Counted from the first letter of the stretch, positions 43,830-51,776 are shown. The stretch: DNA of 64,000 nucleotides from Streptomyces sp. WAC05374 (GCF_004353505.1 NZ_SMNQ01000005.1:310001-374000); one strand, 5' to 3'. A program made the numbers and translations. Notes: generated by a model not told the origin, from the sequence alone.

Positions 43830-43866
43830 CACGAGGGGCGCCCTCCCCTGTAGGGCGCCCCTCGTG
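43830..43866 (-). terminator. Terminator of the allantoicase gene
   Basis: Perfect 15-bp arms CACGAGGGGCGCCCT (43830-43844) and complement (43852-43866), seven-base loop, 70 bases after the stop. Confidence 0.9.
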
Positions 43867-43936
43867 ACGGAAAAGTGATGAAAGCCGCCCGGCGGACGGG
43901 CGATCGGTGCGCGGCCGTCCGCCGGGCGGAGACCGG

Positions 43937-45079
43937 TCAGCCGTTCAGCTCGGCCCAGCGGGCGCGCAGCGTGGCGGCGCCCTCGTCGGTGAGCTCGCCG
44001 TGCAGGCGCATCCGGGCGATGCCGCCGTCGGGGAAGGCGTCGAGGCGGACGTGGGTGGCGACGGCCGGCGCCGGCAGTGTGAACCGGTGCAGGGTGTCGG
44101 GCTGGAGCCGGGTGCGCGGGATGATCTCGAACCAGTCGCCACTGTCGCCGTCACGGCCCTGGAGGGCGATCCACCCCGCGGAGTTGCCCTTGAGGTACGC
44201 GGTGTCGATCTCGATGGCCCGGACGGCGCCGCGGGCGGCCAGCCGGAAGCGCACCCAGTCGTTGGTGCCGCGCACACGGCGGCGGCGGTTCTCCCAGCCG
44301 TCGTCCATCTTGCGCGACGTGCCCGGCAGGATGATCTGCGTGGGCGAGGAGTAGAACCGGTCCGACGCGTCCTCGTACGCGCCCCCGTTGAGTACGGAGA
44401 CGAGGTCGATCGTGCCGAGCAGCTCCAGCCACTCGGGGTCGGCCACGACCTCGCCGTGGACGCGCAGGCGGGCGATGCCGCCGTCGGGGTGCTGGCACAG
44501 GCGCAGGTGGGTGAAGCGGCGCTCGGCGCTGATCGTGAAGCCGTTGGCGGCGTGGCCGCGCACGGGGGTGGGCGGGACGAGCTCCTCCCACTTCACGTCG
44601 CCGGCGAGCAGCTCCTCCGGGCCGGGCGAGCCGGCGACGGAGGCGGCCTGGACGGAGACGCGCTGCGGGTAGTTGCCGCGGAAGTGGGCGGTGTCGACGA
44701 CGATGCCGCGGATGACTCCGGGGGCGCCCAGGCGGATGATCGCCCAGTCGTGGTCCTCGGGGGCCGGGAAGGGGTCGTCGCCGTCGGTGCCGCGCCGGCG
44801 GCGGGTCTCCCAGCCGTCCATGATCTTGCCCTTGTGCCCGAAGTGCTCCGGGTCGAAGACGGCCCGCTCGCGCACCAGGAGGTTCTCACGCTCGGCGAAG
44901 AACTCGTCGTTGGCGGCGACCACCCCGGCACCCAGGCGCCGGTCGGCCAGGTCGACCAGCTCGGTGAAGGGGAAGTCGCCGGCGCGGTAGTCGGCGTAGG
45001 GGTCACCGCCGCCGTACGGGGCGGCGTCGTTGGCGTGCGGGTCCTGGTCGGGGGCGGTGTGGCCGGCGTCGAAGGTCAT
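43937..45079 (-). CDS. alc: Allantoicase
   Basis: Hydrolyses allantoate to ureidoglycolate and urea in purine degradation. The 380-residue protein is two homologous beta-sandwich repeats: KIMDGWETRRRRGTDGDDPFP, then AIIRLGAPGVIRGIVVDTAHFRGNYP in the first and KMDDGWENRRRRVRGTNDWVRFRLAARGAVRAIEIDTAYLKGNSAG in the second, as in the family. Allantoinase is not adjacent. GACAGT lies six bases before the ATG with TGGACC 18 bases further up, so the transcript is probably leaderless. An inverted repeat overlaps and extends upstream of the -35. Confidence 0.95.
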   Translation of the reverse strand: MTFDAGHTAPDQDPHANDAAPYGGGDPYADYRAGDFPFTELVDLADRRLGAGVVAANDEFFAERENLLVRERAVFDPEHFGHKGKIMDGWETRRRRGTDGDDPFPAPEDHDWAIIRLGAPGVIRGIVVDTAHFRGNYPQRVSVQAASVAGSPGPEELLAGDVKWEELVPPTPVRGHAANGFTISAERRFTHLRLCQHPDGGIARLRVHGEVVADPEWLELLGTIDLVSVLNGGAYEDASDRFYSSPTQIILPGTSRKMDDGWENRRRRVRGTNDWVRFRLAARGAVRAIEIDTAYLKGNSAGWIALQGRDGDSGDWFEIIPRTRLQPDTLHRFTLPAPAVATHVRLDAFPDGGIARMRLHGELTDEGAATLRARWAELNG

Positions 45080-45085
45080 GCCCCG

Positions 45086-45134
45086 ACTGTCGCGCCACCC
45101 GACCGGTCAGGTCCAGTGGAAGTTTCTTCACTGG
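45086..45134 (-). promoter_or_regulatory. Promoter and candidate operator of the allantoicase gene
   Basis: On the minus strand TGGACC (45115-45110), 18 bases, GACAGT (45091-45086). CCAGTG, one bulged base, AAG and the complement CTTCACTGG at 45113-45134 form a 9-bp inverted repeat overlapping and extending upstream of the -35. The same TGGACC-N18-GACxGT block with a GAAA/TTTC site occurs upstream of the EamA gene at 48152. Confidence 0.6.
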
Positions 45135-45180
45135 CTGTTCAGGTGAACTGAAAGGATGTGCCCAGGGCCGAGGGGCGAAG

Positions 45181-45210
45181 CGGATAGTTATCCGGTACGG
45201 GGGATATGCT
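45181..45210 (+). promoter_or_regulatory. Operator and promoter of the TetR gene
   Basis: CGGATA-GT-TATCCG (45181-45194) is a perfect palindrome in the -35 region; TATGCT (45205-45210) is a near-consensus -10 six bases before the ATG. This suits autorepression of a leaderless tetR message. Confidence 0.65.
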
Positions 45211-45216
45211 GGGAGC

Positions 45217-45816
45217 ATGAACGAGCCGCAGCGGCGAGGCGCGGGGCGCGCCGAGCGGGCCGACGCGGCCGGCAACCGCCGCCGCATCCTGGAGGCGGCC
45301 GCGCGGATCGTCGCGGACAAGGGCCCGGGCGCCCTGACGATGAACGCGGTCGCGCGCGAGACCGGTATCGGTGTGGGCACGGTCTACCGCCGCTTCGGGG
45401 ACGTCGCCCAATTGTTGTTCGCCCTGCTCGACGAGCGGGAGCAGCGGTTCCAGGAGGCGTTCATGACCGGCCCGCCGCCGCTGGGCCCGGATGCCCCGCC
45501 CCTGGAGCGGCTGCGTGCCTTCCTGCACGCCCTGGCCGACCGCGTGGGCGACCAGCTCGACATGCTGCTCGCGGCGGAGGCGGCCGCGCCGAGCGCCCGC
45601 TACAGCAGTGGCGCGTACGCGACCATGCACGCGCACGTGACCGTGCTCGTCACGCGGGTGAGCCCGGAGGCCGACGCCTCGCTGCTGGCCCACATGCTGC
45701 TGGCGCCGTTCACGCCGAGCCTGGTGCACCACCTGACCCGGGACGGCGCACGGACGCCCGCCGAGCTCAAGGCGGCCACCGACACCCTGCTCGCGGGCCT
45801 CGCGCGCCCCGCCTGA
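45217..45816 (+). CDS. TetR-family transcriptional regulator
   Basis: A 199-residue repressor. The N-terminal helix-turn-helix is complete: RRRILEAAARIVADKGPGALTMNAVARETGIGVGTVYRRFGDVAQLLFALLDER (about 21-75). The ligand domain is helical and Ala/Leu-rich. Divergent from alc, 137 bases apart, with a palindrome over its own -35, so it likely represses itself and possibly alc. The ligand is unknown. Convergent with the LysR gene. Confidence 0.92.
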   Translation: MNEPQRRGAGRAERADAAGNRRRILEAAARIVADKGPGALTMNAVARETGIGVGTVYRRFGDVAQLLFALLDEREQRFQEAFMTGPPPLGPDAPPLERLRAFLHALADRVGDQLDMLLAAEAAAPSARYSSGAYATMHAHVTVLVTRVSPEADASLLAHMLLAPFTPSLVHHLTRDGARTPAELKAATDTLLAGLARPA

Positions 45817-45853
45817 ACGCGCGCCGCCCGAGCACACCTCGCCCCACCGCGGC

Positions 45854-46756
45854 TCACCGGCGGGCGGCCACCTCGCGGAGGGCGGCGAGCAGGCGGGAGA
45901 CCGCGGGTGCGGTCTCGGCGCCCCGGCGGACCGCCGCGACCACGTGGCGACGGGGCTGGTCGGCCTCCAGGACCCGCATCACCACCCCCGAGGACCGCTC
46001 GGCGGCCGCCATGCGCGGCACCAGCGCGATGCCCATCCCGGCCTCCACCATGGCGAGGATCGCCGTCCACCCGGCGGCCGAATGCGCCTGCTCGGGCACG
46101 AAACCGGCCGCCTCACAGGCCGCCCTGGTGATCTCCGACCAGGGCCCGCTGCCGCCGAAGATCCACCGCTCCCCAGACAGGTCGGCCAGCCGCAGCCCGG
46201 GCGCGGCGGCCAGCGCGTGCCCCGCCGGGAGGGCCACGTCCAGCGGGTCCGCCAGCAGCGGTACGCGGCTGAACCCGGGGTCCCGGGCCGTCGGGGCATG
46301 GGCCGCCAGGGACAGCGCCAGGTCCACCTGCCCGGCCGACAGCAGCTCGTACGCCTCGGCGGCCTCCGCCTCCCGCACCCGCACCTCCAGGGCCGGGTAC
46401 GCCGCGCGCAGCCGCAGCACGGCCGGAACGACCAGCGCGGGCACGGCCGTGGAGAACGCCCCCACCCGCACCTCTCCCGCCTCCCCCTGGAGGTACCCGG
46501 TCAACTCGGCGTCGGCCCGCTCCAGTTGGGCGAACACCACCTCGGCGTGGCGCAGCACCAGGTGCGCCGCGTCGGTGAGTCTGACCCGCCGCCCGTGGGC
46601 CTCGAGCAGCCGCACGCCGAGCTGCTTGGAGAGGTTGGTGAGCTGCTGCGACACGGCGGAAGGGGTCATCAGCAGGGCCTCCGCGGTGGCGGTCACCGTC
46701 CCCCGGTCGCGCAGCGTGCGGAGGATCTGGAGCTTCTTGATGTCCCACTCGGTCAT
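45854..46756 (-). CDS. LysR-family transcriptional regulator
   Basis: A 300-residue LTTR with N-terminal HTH (LQILRTLRDRGTVTATAEALLMTPSAVSQQLTNLSKQLGVRLLEAHGRRVRLTDA) and a periplasmic-binding-like effector domain (EVRVGAFSTAVPALVVPAVLRL...). TAGGTT (46768-46763) is six bases before the ATG with no Shine-Dalgarno sequence, so the mRNA may be leaderless. LTTRs often act on the divergent neighbour; here that is the small His/Asp-rich secreted peptide 177 bases away, which makes it a candidate target. Confidence 0.92.
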   Translation of the reverse strand: MTEWDIKKLQILRTLRDRGTVTATAEALLMTPSAVSQQLTNLSKQLGVRLLEAHGRRVRLTDAAHLVLRHAEVVFAQLERADAELTGYLQGEAGEVRVGAFSTAVPALVVPAVLRLRAAYPALEVRVREAEAAEAYELLSAGQVDLALSLAAHAPTARDPGFSRVPLLADPLDVALPAGHALAAAPGLRLADLSGERWIFGGSGPWSEITRAACEAAGFVPEQAHSAAGWTAILAMVEAGMGIALVPRMAAAERSSGVVMRVLEADQPRRHVVAAVRRGAETAPAVSRLLAALREVAARR

Positions 46757-46932
46757 CCCCGCAACCTACACAAGGATATTTCCGGCCTTCCTCCCTCAAG
46801 AAGGGTCTTTGGCGTCTCCAGGACATCGAGCCCGATAACGGTTGTGACGCACCATCCGGGACGGGGACACTCCTTGGCGTGCCCGGCGCACGAGCGCGGG
46901 CACGGCCCGGAACTCCGTAGGGGGACACCCGC

Positions 46933-47163
46933 ATGACACCGCGCACAACGACCGCCGCGCTCGTCGCGGCCCTGGCTCTGCTCGCCACGGCATTCGGACT
47001 CACCACCACGGCCACCGCCGCCCCCGCCGGGGGCACCCACCACGACGTCACCGTCCACGCCACGACCACGGACCCGGACGGCGCCGACGACCGCGACGAC
47101 GACCACGCCACCGCCCACAGCGACTCACCCGCGGACGACGACCCCGCCGCCCACGCCCACTGA
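46933..47163 (+). CDS. Small secreted His/Asp-rich peptide
   Basis: A 76-residue precursor. A clear Sec signal peptide (TTAALVAALALLATAFGLTTTATA, cleavage near TAA-AP) leaves about 45 mature residues dominated by His, Asp, Thr and Ala: HHDVTV, DPDGADDRDDDHATAHSDS, DDDPAAHAH. Such composition suggests binding of zinc, copper or nickel ions outside the cell, but no family is recognised. AGGGGGA lies about ten bases before the ATG. Divergent from the LysR gene; convergent with the EamA gene across a hairpin. Confidence 0.75.
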   Translation: MTPRTTTAALVAALALLATAFGLTTTATAAPAGGTHHDVTVHATTTDPDGADDRDDDHATAHSDSPADDDPAAHAH

Positions 47164-47170
47164 CCGTCTC

Positions 47171-47216
47171 GTGAGGGCCTCGTGCCACCGCCCGGCCGGC
47201 GGCGCGGGGCCCTCAC
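47171..47216. terminator. Terminator between the small secreted-peptide gene and eamA
   Basis: GTGAGGGCC (47171-47179) pairs with GGCCCTCAC (47208-47216) around a GC-rich loop that itself can pair. Convergent genes on both sides. Confidence 0.65.
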
Positions 47217-47222
47217 GCCGGT

Positions 47223-48152
47223 TCACCGGGACCGGGCCGTACCCAGCGCCACACCGCCCAGGATCAGCGCCATGCACAGCAGGTGCGACGGGCCCATCGA
47301 CTCGTCGATCAGCAGCCAGGACAGCAGCGCCACGCACACCGGCTGCAGGTAGTACACGACTCCCGCCCGGGCCGCGCCGATCAGCGCGATCGCCTTGTTC
47401 CAGGCGAAAAAAGCCAGCGCGGAGGAGAAGACCCCGACGTACACCAGCGGCCCGACCGTGCCGGCCGTGGGCGCGAAGCCGCCCTGCACGGCGAGGCTGA
47501 CCCCGTACGCCGGCAGCAGCATCAGCGCGCCGAGCACGAACGTGGCGAAGAGGAAGACCGCACCGCCCAGTTCGGCCGGGCGCCGCCTGAGCAGGGCACT
47601 GTACGAGGCGAAGCACACCGCGGCGGCGACGATCCAGAGGTCACCGGCGGCCAGGTCCGCCGCGAGGGAGCCCTTGCCGACCAGGAGCAGCACACCGGCG
47701 CAGGCGATCAGCATGCCGGTCAGGCGGCGGGGGCCCGGTCGGGCGCCGCCGAGCCTCTCGTACAGCGCCATCAGGACCGGTGAGGCGGCCATGACCATGC
47801 CCATCGTTCCGGCGGGGGTGGTGAGACCGGCCTGGTTGACGAGCGTGTTGTAGACGGTGACGCCGAGCAGCGAGGCGAGCGTGACGAAGCCGAGGTGCCG
47901 GCGGATCAGATGCCGTCGTCGCCACGCGGGGCGGGCGGCGAAGGGGGCGACGGCGAGGATCGCGACGACCCACCGCCAGAAGGCGGCCTGCACGGGCGGG
48001 ACGGAGTCGTGCAGGGCCCGGGAGGTGACGAAGCTGCCGGACCAGACGACCGTCGCCACGGCGGCGAGGAGCAGCCCGAGCCCGGAGGCTCCGAGGACCA
48101 CGCCCCTCCCCTTCGTCGGCCGATCGGTACGGACCCGGTCCAGGACTGCCAC
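47223..48152 (-). CDS. EamA-family (drug/metabolite) transporter
   Basis: A 309-residue inner-membrane exporter with ten helices in two EamA repeats. Typical segments are VVWSGSFVTSRALHDSVPPVQAAFWRWVVA and YNTLVNQAGLTTPAGTMGMVMAASPVLMAL in the first half, and FFAWNKAIALIGAARAGVVYYLQPVCVALLSWLLIDE in the second. Substrate unknown (metabolites or amino acids). GTG at 48152 (VAVLDRVR) has GGGG bases upstream. A promoter resembling that of alc lies 49-78 bases upstream. It is adjacent to a decayed EamA pseudogene. Confidence 0.9.
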   Translation of the reverse strand: MAVLDRVRTDRPTKGRGVVLGASGLGLLLAAVATVVWSGSFVTSRALHDSVPPVQAAFWRWVVAILAVAPFAARPAWRRRHLIRRHLGFVTLASLLGVTVYNTLVNQAGLTTPAGTMGMVMAASPVLMALYERLGGARPGPRRLTGMLIACAGVLLLVGKGSLAADLAAGDLWIVAAAVCFASYSALLRRRPAELGGAVFLFATFVLGALMLLPAYGVSLAVQGGFAPTAGTVGPLVYVGVFSSALAFFAWNKAIALIGAARAGVVYYLQPVCVALLSWLLIDESMGPSHLLCMALILGGVALGTARSR

Positions 48153-48200
48153 GGTTGCCCCTGCCTCTCTCCCCGTCGAGGGATCTTGGTTGTGGGAGCT

Positions 48201-48248
48201 ACCGTCGCACCGCCGCACCGCTCAGGTCCATCGAAACTTTCTCACTCG
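48201..48248 (-). promoter_or_regulatory. Promoter and candidate operator of the EamA gene
   Basis: On the minus strand TGGACC (48230-48225), 18 bases, GACGGT (48206-48201), with GAAAGTTTC just upstream (48241-48233). Aligned to the alc promoter about 22 of 32 bases agree from the -35 through the -10. Confidence 0.55.
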
Positions 48249-48735
48249 TCCTTTCAGCATTTCCGAACGTTCGGCGCGACCCGCGAGCGTGGCCCCGAAG
48301 GCGATCGCCATGCCCGCGAGCCGCACCGGACGACGGCGGGTGTTGGCCAGGGCGAGGTGCGCGTAACCGGCGGCCGCCCGGCCGTCGAGCGCCGGGGCGC
48401 GCCCTCCACCTGGAAGGCGACAGGCGCGATCAGCAGCCCGCCCGCGGTGAGCTGCCGGCGGTCAGGGCCGGCGGCCCGACGTCCTCGGGCCTGCCCCAGC
48501 GCTGGGTGAGCACCGTGCCCGCCGACATGGACGCGGCGGACGCGAGCCCGGCGGCCACCCCGACCGGGTCGAACGCCGCACCCGCCGTCGGGACGACCAT
48601 GCTGACGCCCACGGCAGGCCGCGACGGCCGCCGGCAGCGCCTGCCCGGCCGGCAGGGCGCGGCGCGCATCAGCCCGGTGAACAGGGGCCGGTCGGGCGGC
48701 AGGAACTCGGTGGTGACGGCGTAGGTCGAGCCCCC
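48222..48735 (-). pseudogene. Decayed EamA-family transporter gene
   Basis: Reading the minus strand and changing frame reconstructs EamA-type sequence: STYAVTTEFLPPDRPLFTGL, ALPAGQALPAAV, DPVGVAAGLASAASMSAGTV then LTQRWGRPEDVGPPALTA, QLTAGGLLIAPVAFQVEGAP, and PALDGRAAAGYAHLALANT then RLAGMAIAFGATLAG. At least four frameshifts (near 48665, 48610, 48465 and 48405) and large internal deletions separate these pieces, leaving about half the usual 300 residues. The last frame stops at 48222. It cannot make a working transporter. It neighbours an intact EamA gene on the same strand. Confidence 0.75.
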
Positions 48736-48838
48736 TGGCGACGCTGCGCCGGTCGGGGGAGCCGTACACGCTCTCCCCGCGCGAACCGACCAGCTCGCGG
48801 GCCTGCTGCGCAAGCGGCTGACGGCCACGGGGGCGTGA
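48736..48838 (+). pseudogene. Possible 3' remnant of a regulator gene
   Basis: On the plus strand a frame ends DQLAGLLRKRLTATGA with stop TGA at 48836, resembling the last helix of MarR-type regulators, which often sit opposite EamA genes. No start or DNA-binding domain survives. Weak evidence from one short stretch. Confidence 0.3.
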
Positions 48839-48922
48839 CGCCGGCAGCGGGCGCAAAAACGCCGACGGCCCGGGCGGTACGGGGTACCACCCGGGCGGAA
48901 CGGCACGTGGGCCCCTGGGGCC

Positions 48923-49150
48923 TCAGACCTTCTTGGACTTGTCGAGCACCATGACGAGACCCGCGATCACGGCGAACAGCACGATCGGGGCCGCGACGTA
49001 CAGGCCGAGGGTCTCGGCCACGCTCAGGCCGGTCCCCGGGTCGTCACCGTCGTCGCGGGTGAGCGCGAGCGCGGGGGACGACATGAGCAGCATCATCAGC
49101 GTCGTACCGGCCGCGACGGCGCCGGTGCGCAGGGCGTTCTTCTTGTCCAC
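48923..49150 (-). CDS. Small exported membrane protein, function unknown
   Basis: A 75-residue product. A signal-like N-terminus (KNALRTGAVAAGTTLMMLLMSSPALA) is followed by a short acidic segment (LTRDDGDDPGTGLS) and a C-terminal membrane helix (YVAAPIVLFAVIAGLVMVL) with a basic tail DKSKKV. GTG at 49150; TACGTT lies six bases upstream with no Shine-Dalgarno sequence, so it may be leaderless. It follows malQ on the same strand by 20 bases. No function can be assigned. Confidence 0.8.
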   Translation of the reverse strand: MDKKNALRTGAVAAGTTLMMLLMSSPALALTRDDGDDPGTGLSVAETLGLYVAAPIVLFAVIAGLVMVLDKSKKV

Positions 49151-49170
49151 GGTGCAAACGTAGCGAACGC

Positions 49171-51282
49171 CTAAAGGCCCCGCGCGTCCGGGGGTGCCGT
49201 AGACGGGCGCAACACGTCCATCAGGGCGTGCAGGCGCGGCGAGGCCGCGAGGTCCTCCAGGGTGACGGGGCGGCCCTCCGCGTCGGCGATCGGCAGCCGC
49301 CAGTTCGGGTACTGGTCCCAGGTCCCGGGCAGGTTCTGCGGCCGGCGGTCGCCCACCGCGTCCGGGAGCCAGACACCCGCCATCCGGGCGGGCGTACGGC
49401 GCAGGAAGCGGTACACCGCGCGGATCTCGGCCTCCTCGTCGCGCGGCCCCTCCTCCAGCAGGCCCAGTTCCCGCAGGTACGCCAGCCACTCGGCGACCTC
49501 CTCGGCGTACTCGGCCCGCTCCTCGTCCAGGGGGCGGGTGAGCAGGCCCAGCCGGTGGCGCAGCCCGACGTGCTCGCCGGTCAGCCGGGCGGCGGTGGAG
49601 GGCAGGTCGTGCGTGGTGGCGGTGGCCACGCAGTCCGCCCGCCAGGTCCCGGGGGGCAGCGGCCGCCGCGTCCCCTCCCAGTCCCGCTCGAACCACAGCA
49701 CCGACGTGCCGAGGACGCCGCGCCGCTGGAGGGACTCCCGTACGCCGGGCTCGACCGTGCCGAGGTCCTCGCCGATCACGACGGCGCCCGCGCGGTGGGC
49801 CTCCAGCACGAGGATCGCCAGCATGGCGTCGGCGTCGTACCGCACGTACGTGCCCTCCGTGGGCTCGTGGCCCCCGGGCACCCACCACAGCCGGAACAGC
49901 CCCATCACGTGGTCGATGCGCAGGGCGCCCGCGTGCCGCAGCAGCCCGCGCAGCAGCTCCCGGTAGGGGGCGTACCCGGTGGCGGCCAGGACGTCGGGGC
50001 GCCAGGGCGGCAGGCCCCAGTCCTGGCCGCGGGCGTTGAACGCGTCCGGCGGGGCGCCGACCGACATCCCGGCGGCGAAGGCGTCCGCCCGCGCCCAGGC
50101 GTCGGCGCCGTCCGGGTGCACCCCGACGGCGAGGTCGTGGACGATCCCGACCGGCATGCCCGCCTCCCGGGCGGTCCGCGCCGCGGCGGCGAGCTGCTCG
50201 TCGGTGAGCCAGGCGAGCCGGCAGTGGAAGTCGATCCGGTCGGCCAGCTCGTCGCGCTCGCGTGCGGTGGCGGCCGAGCGGGGGTCGCGCAGCCCCTCGG
50301 GCCACTGCCGCCGGTCGGCGCCGTACCGCTCGACGAGCGCGCACCAGGTGGCGTGGTCCAGCAGCGCCTGGCCCTGGGTGGCGCGGAACTCGCGCAGCGC
50401 GGCCTGCCGCCCGGGGCCGAGCGGCACGCGCCGCAGCACCTCCAGGGCCTGCCGCTTGAGCACCCAGACCGCGTCGCGGTCGATCAGCTCGCCCTTGCGC
50501 AGCACCCCTTCGCGCAGCTCCGCCGCGCGCCCGGCCAGCGCGTCCAGCTCGGCCCGGTCCTCGCCGCGCGCGTACGCGTACTCGGGCACGTCCTCGATCC
50601 GCAGGTGGACCGGGTCGGGGAAGCGCCGCGAGGAGGGGCGGTACGGGGAGGGGTCGGTGGGCGTGCCGGGGACGGCCGCGTGCAACGGGTTGACCTGAAC
50701 GAACCCGGCCCCCAGCGTCCGCCCCGCCCAGTCGGCCAGCTCGCGCAGGTCACCGAGGTCGCCCATGCCCCAGGACCGGGTGGACAGCAGCGAGTAGAGC
50801 TGGACCAGCACGCCGTACCCGCGCCCGGCGGGCTGCGGCACGCGCGCGGGGGCGACGATCAGCGTGCTCTGCCCCGTGCGCCCGTCACGGGCCCGGGCGT
50901 CGAGCCGGTGGACGCCCAGCGGGAGGCGGGCCCAGCGGGGCGTGCCGGAGATCTCGTCGCCGTGCTCGGTGGTGATCCTCAGGTCGGTGCCCGGCGGGAG
51001 CGCCGCGAGGGGGCGGGGCAGCTCGGACGGGCGGCCCTGGCGGGGTGCGTCCTCGCGCGGGGCGTCCTGCCACAGGACCAGCGTCGGCGGGAGGAGCCGG
51101 GCGTCCCTGGCCGCCTCCGTGGCGGCCAGGGACGCGCGCAGCGCCCCCGGTGTGGCGGCGTCGACGTCCAGGGCGGCGAGAACCCGCACCACCGTGGCGT
51201 CGGGGACCGGGACGGTGACGCCCGCGGACGGGGAGTACGCGGTGGCGACACCGTGCAGCGCGGCGAGCCGGGCAAGGGTCAT
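49171..51282 (-). CDS. malQ: 4-alpha-glucanotransferase (amylomaltase)
   Basis: Transfers alpha-1,4-glucan segments, making longer maltodextrins from short ones. The 703-residue GH77 protein has an N-terminal domain of about 140 residues and the catalytic barrel: GYGVLVQLYSLLSTRSWGMGDLGDLRELADWAG, ALRIDHVMGLFRLWWVPGG (nucleophile Asp), VVIGEDLGTVEPGVRE (acid/base Glu) and TTHDLPSTAARLTG. The ATG at 51282 follows directly on the stop of the small repeat gene, so the two are coupled. Confidence 0.95.
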   Translation of the reverse strand: MTLARLAALHGVATAYSPSAGVTVPVPDATVVRVLAALDVDAATPGALRASLAATEAARDARLLPPTLVLWQDAPREDAPRQGRPSELPRPLAALPPGTDLRITTEHGDEISGTPRWARLPLGVHRLDARARDGRTGQSTLIVAPARVPQPAGRGYGVLVQLYSLLSTRSWGMGDLGDLRELADWAGRTLGAGFVQVNPLHAAVPGTPTDPSPYRPSSRRFPDPVHLRIEDVPEYAYARGEDRAELDALAGRAAELREGVLRKGELIDRDAVWVLKRQALEVLRRVPLGPGRQAALREFRATQGQALLDHATWCALVERYGADRRQWPEGLRDPRSAATARERDELADRIDFHCRLAWLTDEQLAAAARTAREAGMPVGIVHDLAVGVHPDGADAWARADAFAAGMSVGAPPDAFNARGQDWGLPPWRPDVLAATGYAPYRELLRGLLRHAGALRIDHVMGLFRLWWVPGGHEPTEGTYVRYDADAMLAILVLEAHRAGAVVIGEDLGTVEPGVRESLQRRGVLGTSVLWFERDWEGTRRPLPPGTWRADCVATATTHDLPSTAARLTGEHVGLRHRLGLLTRPLDEERAEYAEEVAEWLAYLRELGLLEEGPRDEEAEIRAVYRFLRRTPARMAGVWLPDAVGDRRPQNLPGTWDQYPNWRLPIADAEGRPVTLEDLAASPRLHALMDVLRPSTAPPDARGL

Positions 51283-51507
51283 TCAGGCTCCTGGGGACTC
51301 CGGTCCGCCGGCCGTGCGGTGCGCGGTCGGCTCGCTGGTGAGGGGGGTGAAGTCGGTGAGGGCGGGTTCGCTGGTCAGGGGGGTGGCGTCGGCGAGCGGC
51401 GGCTCGCTGGTCAGCGGCGTGTCGGCGGCCGGCAGATCCGCCGGGAAGGACGGGCCGGGGACCTGTTTGGAGAGGGCGGTGAGCAGGAGCTGGGCTGAAG
51501 CGGCCAC
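51283..51507 (-). CDS. Small protein with three 12-residue tandem repeats, function unknown
   Basis: A 74-residue product. The leader VAASAQLLLTALSKQVPG precedes three repeats with consensus TPLTSEPxLxDx (TPLTSEPPLADA, TPLTSEPALTDF, TPLTSEP). The Shine-Dalgarno AGGGAGG five bases before the GTG at 51507 is among the best in the window. There is no Cys, no membrane helix and no known domain. The leader-plus-repeated-core layout recalls ribosomal peptide precursors with Thr/Ser and Glu (as in ester-linked graspetides), but no ATP-grasp or other modifying enzyme is nearby. It abuts malQ with no gap. Confidence 0.7.
   Translation of the reverse strand: MAASAQLLLTALSKQVPGPSFPADLPAADTPLTSEPPLADATPLTSEPALTDFTPLTSEPTAHRTAGGPESPGA
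51329..51420. repeat. 36-base tandem repeat in the small gene upstream of malQ
   Basis: Units beginning GG(C/T)TCGCTGGT start at 51329, 51365 and 51401, an exact 36-base period; the third is partial. It encodes the 12-residue protein repeat. Confidence 0.85.
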
Positions 51508-51702
51508 GGTGGCCTCCCTGTGAAGGTGACAGTGGGACACAGCAGCCCTACCCAGCGGACGGCCACACATCCGTCCAACGTGGCGTCGGTCACATGGCGT
51601 TCCCGTGGCGGGAGTTGAACCGTCCCCCGTACCCCGGTAGGCAAATACGACACAACGGCCACGCACATTGACACCTTCGGCGAGTCGGTGGTGGGCTCGA
51701 AA

Positions 51703-51726
51703 CCGACCGGTTCAGCCACCGGTCGG
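51703..51726. repeat. Inverted repeat in the leader of the GH84 gene
   Basis: CCGACCGGT (51703-51711), TCAGCC, ACCGGTCGG (51718-51726). A perfect 9-bp dyad between a TTGACA (51668-51673) and the GTG at 51777; operator or leader hairpin. Confidence 0.6.
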
Positions 51727-51776
51727 GCCACCGGCAAAGCTACTCGCCGAACGACGAAAGACGAGGGGAGACGCGC

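Noticed and set aside
51600..51640. tRNA T-arm-like sequence (GGGAGTTGAACCG) on the minus strand
   Set aside because: The T stem does not pair with five bases and no acceptor, D or anticodon arms could be found around it.
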